From NCBI RefSeq assembly GCF_021729135.1, contig NZ_JAJTWW010000015.1:62001-126000 (forward strand): a DNA stretch of 64,000 nt, written 5' to 3'. Positions 59,138 to 64,000 of this stretch are shown one piece after another (within the stretch, counting starts at the first letter, position 1; each line of letters begins with the position of its first letter). This DNA is from Brevibacterium daeguense. GTDB taxonomy: Bacteria > Actinomycetota > Actinomycetes > Actinomycetales > Brevibacteriaceae. A program made the position numbers and the translations under genes. The notes under the pieces are model-generated. The model was not told where the DNA came from. It did not search any database and was given only the letters and a program-made list of their open reading frames with translations.

Positions 59138-60318
59138 TCGAGAACGTGACGGTGGTGCCCGGACACGGAGCCGCACCGATCGTCGGGGCGACCGTGACCC
59201 TCGACAGCGAAGGCGTCGTGACCGCCATTTCGGCTGCTGGGCTGTCCGGTGGGGACGAGCGCTTCCTCGTTCCGGCTGCCGTCGATCTGCACCTCGACAA
59301 TCTCGCCGAGCGCCGCCGGCCGCGCGCCACCGTCCGGCTGAGTCTGGAGGCGGTGCTGTCGGTCCTCGACGCCGAGTGCGCCGCCTCGGGCATCGGAACG
59401 GTCTGCGTGGCGGCACGCTGCGAGGACGCTCCGGGCAAGGGCGTGTTCGTCGAGGACGCGGTCGAGCTCGCCGGGGTCGTGGAGCGGTTGGCGCCTCGGC
59501 TGGCGTGTGACTGGCGCATCCACGCGCGGGTCGAGGTGACCGACGACTCCGCTGTCGAGGCGCTGCGGTCCGTGCTGCAGGTGTCGTCCCGGGTCTCCCT
59601 GATCTCGGTCATGGAGCACTCCACCGAGCGCAGCCGGTTCGCCTCGCCGGCCGAGCATCGCGCCTTCTACGCCGCGGACTGGGGCGTCAGCGAGGACGAG
59701 GTCGACCGCATCATGCAGGAGAAGGCCGCCGGCGGCGCAGATCGGAACGCCCGACGTCAGGAGGTCGCGGCACTGGCCGCTGCCGCCGGCGTCGTGCTGG
59801 CCAGCCACGACGACCGGTCCCCGGAAGACGTCGAGGACGCCCACCGGCTGGGCGCACGCGTCGCGGAGTTCCCCCTCACGCTGCCGGCGGCCCACCGCGC
59901 ACGAGAGCTGGGGATGGCCACCGTGCTCGGCTCGCCCAATGCGGTCCGCGGCAGGTCGACGTCGCCGGGGAACATCCTGGTCGCCGACGCGGTCAGCGCC
60001 GGAGCGTGCGAGGTGCTGTGCTCGGACTACCTGCCCTCGGCGCTGCAGTCCGCGGTGTTCGCCCTGGTCCGGGCCGGGGCCGCGCCGCTGGAAGCGGCGG
60101 TGGACCTCGTCTCGACCGCACCTGCCGCGGCGATCGGGCTGCCCAGCCCGTCGATCGAGATCGGGAAGCCGCTGACGGCCGCCTTGGGCCGTGTGCCCGA
60201 CGGCGTCTTCATGGGCGAGGCCCTGTGGCGGGACGGCCGCCGGACGTTCGCGCGCTCGCCGGAGCCGATCTCCGCAGGCGCCGCCGGTTCTCCCGTCGAA
60301 GCCGGAGCTCAAGCATGA
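59122..60318 (+). CDS. phnM: Alkylphosphonate ribose triphosphate diphosphatase
   Basis: 398 aa. The ATG at 59122 follows AAGGGAAGA; an internal ATG at 59134 overlaps the phnL stop as ATGA and is an alternative. It is an amidohydrolase-fold protein: VPAAVDLHLDNLAE, RIHARVEV, ISVMEHSTER, VLASHDDRSPED, LGSPNAVRGRSTSPGNILVA and CSDYLPSALQSAVFALVRAG all match PhnM. It removes diphosphate from the triphosphate intermediate to give the PhnJ substrate. The C-terminal 20 residues are Ala/Gly/Pro rich. Confidence 0.93.
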   Translation: MDHTMIENVTVVPGHGAAPIVGATVTLDSEGVVTAISAAGLSGGDERFLVPAAVDLHLDNLAERRRPRATVRLSLEAVLSVLDAECAASGIGTVCVAARCEDAPGKGVFVEDAVELAGVVERLAPRLACDWRIHARVEVTDDSAVEALRSVLQVSSRVSLISVMEHSTERSRFASPAEHRAFYAADWGVSEDEVDRIMQEKAAGGADRNARRQEVAALAAAAGVVLASHDDRSPEDVEDAHRLGARVAEFPLTLPAAHRARELGMATVLGSPNAVRGRSTSPGNILVADAVSAGACEVLCSDYLPSALQSAVFALVRAGAAPLEAAVDLVSTAPAAAIGLPSPSIEIGKPLTAALGRVPDGVFMGEALWRDGRRTFARSPEPISAGAAGSPVEAGAQA

Positions 60319-61109
60319 GTGCGGGCGATCGGGGGAATCCGCCGCATCCCGTGCTTGCCGCGGCAGCGGATGCCGCACTCGGTGCGTACCGTGATGCGAT
60401 CCGTCGGCACACTCCTGCCCAGCTCGCCGAACATGTGCTCGACGGCGCGGACGGCACGCCGTCGATGCACATCGACGTGCTCGTGGAGGACGCCGTCATC
60501 GACGCCGTGACGGCTCTGGGAGCCAACGTGCTGTCGGAGGAACGCGGCTGGGTGGACCGTTCGTCCGCGCTGACTGTCGTCATCGACCCGGTGGACGGGA
60601 CGGCCAACGCGGCCTCCGGAGTGCCCGTGTCCTGCTTCAGCGGCGCAGTGGCCGTCGACGGTGTCTTCACCCACGCGCTGACCTCGTGGCTGCACACCGA
60701 CGATCGCTGGTGGGCGCAGGCCGGGGTGCCGTCCTACCGCACGAGCGGTCGTCGTGCCGCAGAAGGTGCCGCGGTCTCCCTGCTGCGCCCCCATGACCGG
60801 AACTGGGAAGCATGGAGTCGCGTCGCCCGCGCGGCCGGCCGCATCCGCGTGCTCGGGTGCAGCACGATGGATGCCGCGCTCGTCGCCACCGGCGCGATCG
60901 ATGCGTTTGCCGATGCCGGCAGCGACACCCATCGGCTGATGGATCTCGCGGCAGCTGCCGTGCTGGTGCCCGCCGCCGGGGGAGTCCTCGTCGATGCTCA
61001 CGGCCGGCCATTCGAGCTCGACCTCGACCTGACCCGGCGCTGGTCCGGGGTGGTGGCGGCGACGCCGGAGCTGGCCGACGAGATGTGCGCGCTGATCAAC
61101 CTCGCATAG
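60315..61109 (+). CDS. Inositol-monophosphatase-family phosphatase in the phn operon
   Basis: 264 aa from the ATG at 60315, ATGA overlap with phnM. Metal ligands of the IMPase/FBPase/CysQ superfamily are intact: Glu in NVLSEERGW, DPVDGTANAASG, and Asp in LMDLAAAAVLVPAAGG. GSDTHRL replaces the usual W of the last motif. It should hydrolyse a sugar or nucleotide phosphate in a Mg-dependent way. Neither phnP nor phnN is in the operon, so it may process the ribose phosphate product. That role is inference. A terminator follows at 61131. Confidence 0.88.
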   Translation: MSAGDRGNPPHPVLAAAADAALGAYRDAIRRHTPAQLAEHVLDGADGTPSMHIDVLVEDAVIDAVTALGANVLSEERGWVDRSSALTVVIDPVDGTANAASGVPVSCFSGAVAVDGVFTHALTSWLHTDDRWWAQAGVPSYRTSGRRAAEGAAVSLLRPHDRNWEAWSRVARAAGRIRVLGCSTMDAALVATGAIDAFADAGSDTHRLMDLAAAAVLVPAAGGVLVDAHGRPFELDLDLTRRWSGVVAATPELADEMCALINLA

Positions 61110-61130
61110 TCCCGGCCGCAGTGCACAGAA

Positions 61131-61157
61131 GGTCCCGCAGCCGTGTGCTGCGGGACC
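61131..61157 (+). terminator. Rho-independent-type terminator of the phn operon
   Basis: GGTCCCGCAGC at 61131-61141 pairs perfectly with GCTGCGGGACC at 61147-61157 around CGTGT, and outer CACAG/CTGTG extends the stem. There is no strong U-tract, as usual in high-GC actinobacteria. It lies 21 bp after the last phn-operon gene. Confidence 0.75.
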
Positions 61158-61266
61158 GCTGTGTCGGGGCAGCCTGTCGAATCCGCGGCCTGCGCCGCCT
61201 CTGCCGATGACCGCGACGCCGCGCGCCGATACGATGGTGGTGTCGTCAAGTGAATGGGGACCGAAA

Positions 61267-61518
61267 ATGTCACAGCAGCCATACCGCGGCGGCACGCCGG
61301 TGCTGCCGCTCAAGGATCCGGGGCTCGCGCTGGTGCTCACGATCCTCGGCTTCTTCTTCATCGCCGGACTGCAGTACTTCTACATCGGGAAGATCTTCAA
61401 GGGGATCCTGTTCCTCGTCACGCTGGGATTCCTGTACATCGGCACGATCGTCTCGCTGTTCACCATCTCCGGGGAGACCAGGCAGGTCAACGCACGCCGC
61501 GCTGCTGGCCTGGTCTGA
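61267..61518 (+). CDS. Small TM2-domain membrane protein
   Basis: 83 aa from the ATG at 61267, with GGGGA upstream; TACGAT at 61230-61235 is a candidate -10 box. Two hydrophobic helices, LVLTILGFFFIAGLQYFYIG and ILFLVTLGFLYIGTIVSLF, with the short polar turn KIFKG, fit TM2-domain proteins. Their function is not known. It is independent of the phn operon, separated by a terminator. Confidence 0.8.
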   Translation: MSQQPYRGGTPVLPLKDPGLALVLTILGFFFIAGLQYFYIGKIFKGILFLVTLGFLYIGTIVSLFTISGETRQVNARRAAGLV

Positions 61519-61723
61519 CAGCGGGCCCGGACTGACAGTCTGCCTCCGTGTGGGGCCCCGGCCTTCTCCTGACGGTCTGCTCAGGGGAGCCTGACGGCCT
61601 GCCCCGACGATGCTCGGGCCGCTCGCTCGGCGGCCTGCCCCGGCCATGTCCGAACCGCTCGGTAGACTGGCCCGGTAAGGCCTCGGTTCGAGGCAACCCA
61701 CATCGTTGAGGTGAAGAGAACTC
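61519..61723. promoter_or_regulatory. Leader of purA with a 31-bp direct repeat and TAGACT box
   Basis: CGGCCTGCCCCGACGATGCT at 61595 and CGGCCTGCCCCGGCCATGTC at 61631 begin two 31-bp copies with 36-bp period. TAGACT at 61663-61668 is a good actinobacterial -10 hexamer for purA; no clear -35 is seen. Confidence 0.45.
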
Positions 61724-63010
61724 ATGCCAGCACTCGTGGTCGTCGGAGCCCAATGGGGGGACGAAGGCAAAGGTAAGACCACCGATATCCTCGGCACTTC
61801 AGTCGACTATGTCGTCAAGCCCAACGGCGGCAACAACGCCGGCCACACCGTGGTCGTCGGCGGTGAGAAGTACGAGCTCAAGCTGCTGCCGGCGGGCATC
61901 CTCACTCCCACCGTCACGCCCGTGATCGGCAACGGCGTGGTGGTCAACCTCGAAGCGCTGTTCGACGAGATCGAGATGCTCGAGTCCCGCGGCGCCGACA
62001 CCTCGAAGCTGCGGATCTCCGCCAACGCGCACCTCGTGGCGCCGTACCACCAGGTGATCGACAAGGTCACCGAGCGGTTCCTGGGCAAGCGTGCCATCGG
62101 CACCACCGGCCGGGGGATCGGGCCGACCTACTCGGACAAGGCGGGGCGCATCGGGATCCGGGTGCAGGACATCTTCGACGAGTCGATCCTGCGGCAGAAG
62201 GTCGAAGGCGCTCTGCGGCAGAAGAACGAGCTGCTGGTCAAGGTGTACAACCGGCGCTCGGTCGAGGTCGAGGAGATCGTCGAGTACTTCCTGGAGTACG
62301 CCGACCGGCTGGCCCCGATGGTGGCCGACACCTCGCTGCTGCTCAACAACGCGCTCGACGAGGGCAAGGTCGTCGTGATGGAGGGCGGCCAGGCGACCAT
62401 GCTCGACGTCGACCACGGCACCTACCCCTTCGTCACCTCGTCGAACCCGACCGCCGGCGGCGCTGTCGTCGGCTCCGGGATCGGGCCCACCCGGATCAAC
62501 CGGGTGATCGGCATCGTCAAGGCCTACACCACGCGCGTGGGCTCCGGTCCGTTCCCCACAGAGCTGTTCGACGACATGGGCGTCTACCTGCAGACGCAGG
62601 GCGGCGAATTCGGTGTCAACACCGGACGGCCGCGCCGATGCGGGTGGTACGACGCAGTCATCGCCCGCTACGCCAGCCGGGTCAACGGCTTCACCGACTA
62701 CGTGCTCACCAAGCTCGACGTGCTGTCGGGGCTGGACCGGATCCCGGTCTGCGTGGCCTACGACGTCGACGGCGTCCGCCACGACGAGATGCCGGTGAGC
62801 CAATCCGACTTCCACCACGCCAAGCCGATCTTCGAGCACTTCGACGGGTGGAAAGAGGACATCACCGGCGCCAGGACGTTCGAGGACCTGCCGGAGAACG
62901 CGCAGAAGTACGTGCTTGCCCTGGAGCAGATGTCCGGCTGCCGGATCTCGGTGATCGGCGTCGGCCCCGACCGCGAGCAGTCGATCGTCCGCCACGAGCT
63001 GCTCGACTGA
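61724..63010 (+). CDS. purA: Adenylosuccinate synthetase
   Basis: 428 aa. [17 protein letters not shown] is the P-loop with catalytic Asp, [12 protein letters not shown] carries the catalytic His, and [20 protein letters not shown] binds [23 protein letters not shown] and [16 protein letters not shown] follow the actinobacterial form. It joins IMP and aspartate using GTP, the first step to AMP. GTTGAGGTGAAGAGAA precedes the ATG. It is monocistronic and ends in the terminator at 63072. Confidence 0.97.
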   Translation: MPALVVVGAQWGDEGKGKTTDILGTSVDYVVKPNGGNNAGHTVVVGGEKYELKLLPAGILTPTVTPVIGNGVVVNLEALFDEIEMLESRGADTSKLRISANAHLVAPYHQVIDKVTERFLGKRAIGTTGRGIGPTYSDKAGRIGIRVQDIFDESILRQKVEGALRQKNELLVKVYNRRSVEVEEIVEYFLEYADRLAPMVADTSLLLNNALDEGKVVVMEGGQATMLDVDHGTYPFVTSSNPTAGGAVVGSGIGPTRINRVIGIVKAYTTRVGSGPFPTELFDDMGVYLQTQGGEFGVNTGRPRRCGWYDAVIARYASRVNGFTDYVLTKLDVLSGLDRIPVCVAYDVDGVRHDEMPVSQSDFHHAKPIFEHFDGWKEDITGARTFEDLPENAQKYVLALEQMSGCRISVIGVGPDREQSIVRHELLD

Positions 63011-63071
63011 GGCAGCGCCTCGCGCTCGGCTGCCGAGCACGCGGATCGCTGGGCGATCGCGTCGATCGAGC

Positions 63072-63102
63072 GGGAGGAAGCCGCGAGCAGCGGCTTCCTC
63101 CC
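63072..63102 (+). terminator. Terminator between purA and the LLM oxygenase
   Basis: GGGAGGAAGCCGC at 63072-63084 pairs perfectly with GCGGCTTCCTCCC at 63090-63102 around GAGCA, followed by GTTTCGTC. It can serve both convergent genes. Confidence 0.85.
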
Positions 63103-63111
63103 GTTTCGTCG

Positions 63112-64000
63112 TCAGGTGCTGATTGACGCCGGCTGAGCGGAACCGCGCAGCGCGGACCGCAAGGTCTGCTGCTCCGCCGGGTAGTCCTCCCGGAAGACGC
63201 CGAGCTTCTGGAGCTCGGGAACGATATGGTCCACGAACTGTTCCAGGCCGTGCGGCAGGATCGGGGCCTGGACTGCGAATCCGTCGACGGCGCCTCGGCG
63301 GAACCAGTCCGCCATGGAAGCGGCGATCTGCTCGGGTGTCCCGACGAGGTACTGGTGACCGCGGGTGGATCCGAACGCCTTCTGCAGCTTCCGGAGGGTG
63401 TCGTGTCCCTGCGCAACCAGCTTCTGAATCTTCGTGTAGCGGCCGATCTGCCCTTGGAAAGCTCCGTCCGGCAGTGGCGGCAGCGGCTCGTCGAAGCCGT
63501 GGTCGGTCAGATCCAGGCCTGTGAAGTAGGCGATGAAATCCGCCACCTGAGCGGGCAGCACCAGCTCCTCGAGCTCTTCGAACAGCTGCTGTGCCTCCCG
63601 CTCGGTGGAGCCGATGAACGGCCAGACTCCTGGCAGGAGATTGATGTCGTCCGGGCTGCGACCATGGGCGCGCGCCTTCTCCCGGAGCTGATGGCGGAAC
63701 TCCGCCGACGAATCGAAGGTCTTCTGCACCGAGAACACTGCGTCGGCGAACCGACCGGCGAAGTCCACTCCGGCGGAGGACCGCCCGGCCTGGAACAGCG
63801 CCGGACGCCGCTGCGGGGAGGGCGCGAGGTTCAGCGGCCCGGCGACGTGGAACTTCCCGTGGCCCTTGGGTCCGAAGTCGATCTTCGTGACGTCGGCATA
63901 CAGTCCGCTGCGCTGGTCCCGAACGAGCGCGTCATCCTCCCAGGCCTCCAGCAGATCGAGCACAGTGCGGGTGTAATCTGCCGCGGTCTCGTAGCGCAGG
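63112..64000 (-). CDS. LLM-class flavin monooxygenase (NtaA/SnaA/DszA type), N-terminus beyond window
   Basis: 296 codons to the window edge, no start seen. YADVTKIDFGPKGHGKFHVA, GPLNLAPSPQRRPALFQAGR, SSAGVDFAGRFADAVF and YLVGTPEQIAASMADWFRRG, then AVDGFAVQAPILPHGLEQFV, match the nitrilotriacetate monooxygenase component A family of FMNH2-dependent monooxygenases. These oxidise amine, sulfur or alkane substrates with flavin from a separate reductase. The substrate and the reductase are not visible here. Confidence 0.88.
   Translation of the reverse strand, partial: LRYETAADYTRTVLDLLEAWEDDALVRDQRSGLYADVTKIDFGPKGHGKFHVAGPLNLAPSPQRRPALFQAGRSSAGVDFAGRFADAVFSVQKTFDSSAEFRHQLREKARAHGRSPDDINLLPGVWPFIGSTEREAQQLFEELEELVLPAQVADFIAYFTGLDLTDHGFDEPLPPLPDGAFQGQIGRYTKIQKLVAQGHDTLRKLQKAFGSTRGHQYLVGTPEQIAASMADWFRRGAVDGFAVQAPILPHGLEQFVDHIVPELQKLGVFREDYPAEQQTLRSALRGSAQPASIST

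Overview
The window is chromosomal DNA of high GC content with dense, overlapping reading frames, GTG and TTG starts, GGAGG-type ribosome binding sites, LPRTG cell-wall sorting signals, an excalibur domain and CRP/GlxR-type and ArsR-type operators. This points to a high-GC Gram-positive actinobacterium, most plausibly Micrococcales and perhaps Brevibacterium-like. That genus guess is an inference from gene content only. I see no rRNA, tRNA, prophage or CRISPR array.

Left part (1-20 kb). An ArsR/SRPBCC pair is preceded by a palindromic operator. Two surface phosphatases follow, a purple-acid-type metallophosphoesterase and a PhoD-type enzyme, both with LPRTG anchors; an SDR and a fossil of a second SDR lie between them. 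Then come a DedA-like membrane protein, an unrecognised two-TM protein, a photolyase, a ketopantoate-reductase-like enzyme, an MHS-type MFS transporter, an AGCS sodium:amino-acid symporter and an MscS channel.

Catabolic island (17.8-26.4 kb). A 2-hydroxyacid dehydrogenase and a two-unit Lrp/AsnC regulator face a four-gene operon: MHS transporter, YtcJ-like amidohydrolase, ThDP-dependent enzyme and M20 amidohydrolase. This looks like uptake and hydrolysis of an unknown amide or carbamoyl compound.

Middle part (26.5-50.8 kb). This holds mixed housekeeping and stress genes: an LDH-like enzyme, a small two-gene cassette that may be toxin-antitoxin-like next to a fossil of an ABC ATPase, an alpha/beta hydrolase, an FMN reductase, a CAP-domain LPRTG protein, a large membrane M28 peptidase, an SDR lacking its catalytic Lys, rhodanese, VOC/NUDIX/YdeI, a class II glutamine amidotransferase, a secreted HNH/excalibur lipoprotein, a BCCT transporter, GXWXG/DUF4334, DUF899, VOC, amidase, RibD-like reductase, LysR and LysE. 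Two families of intergenic palindromic repeats occur here.

Right part (51.1-61.1 kb). This is a complete-looking C-P lyase operon, phnDCEFGHIJKLM, closed by an inositol-monophosphatase-family gene, with almost every junction overlapping. No phnN, phnO or phnP is present, and PhnL has lost key ATPase motifs. A TM2-domain protein, purA and a partial LLM flavin monooxygenase end the window.

Taken together, the two wall-anchored phosphatases and the C-P lyase operon suggest a strong investment in phosphorus scavenging. Recurrent features are low-complexity insertions in otherwise conserved enzymes and a strongly over-represented octamer, CGCCTCGG.
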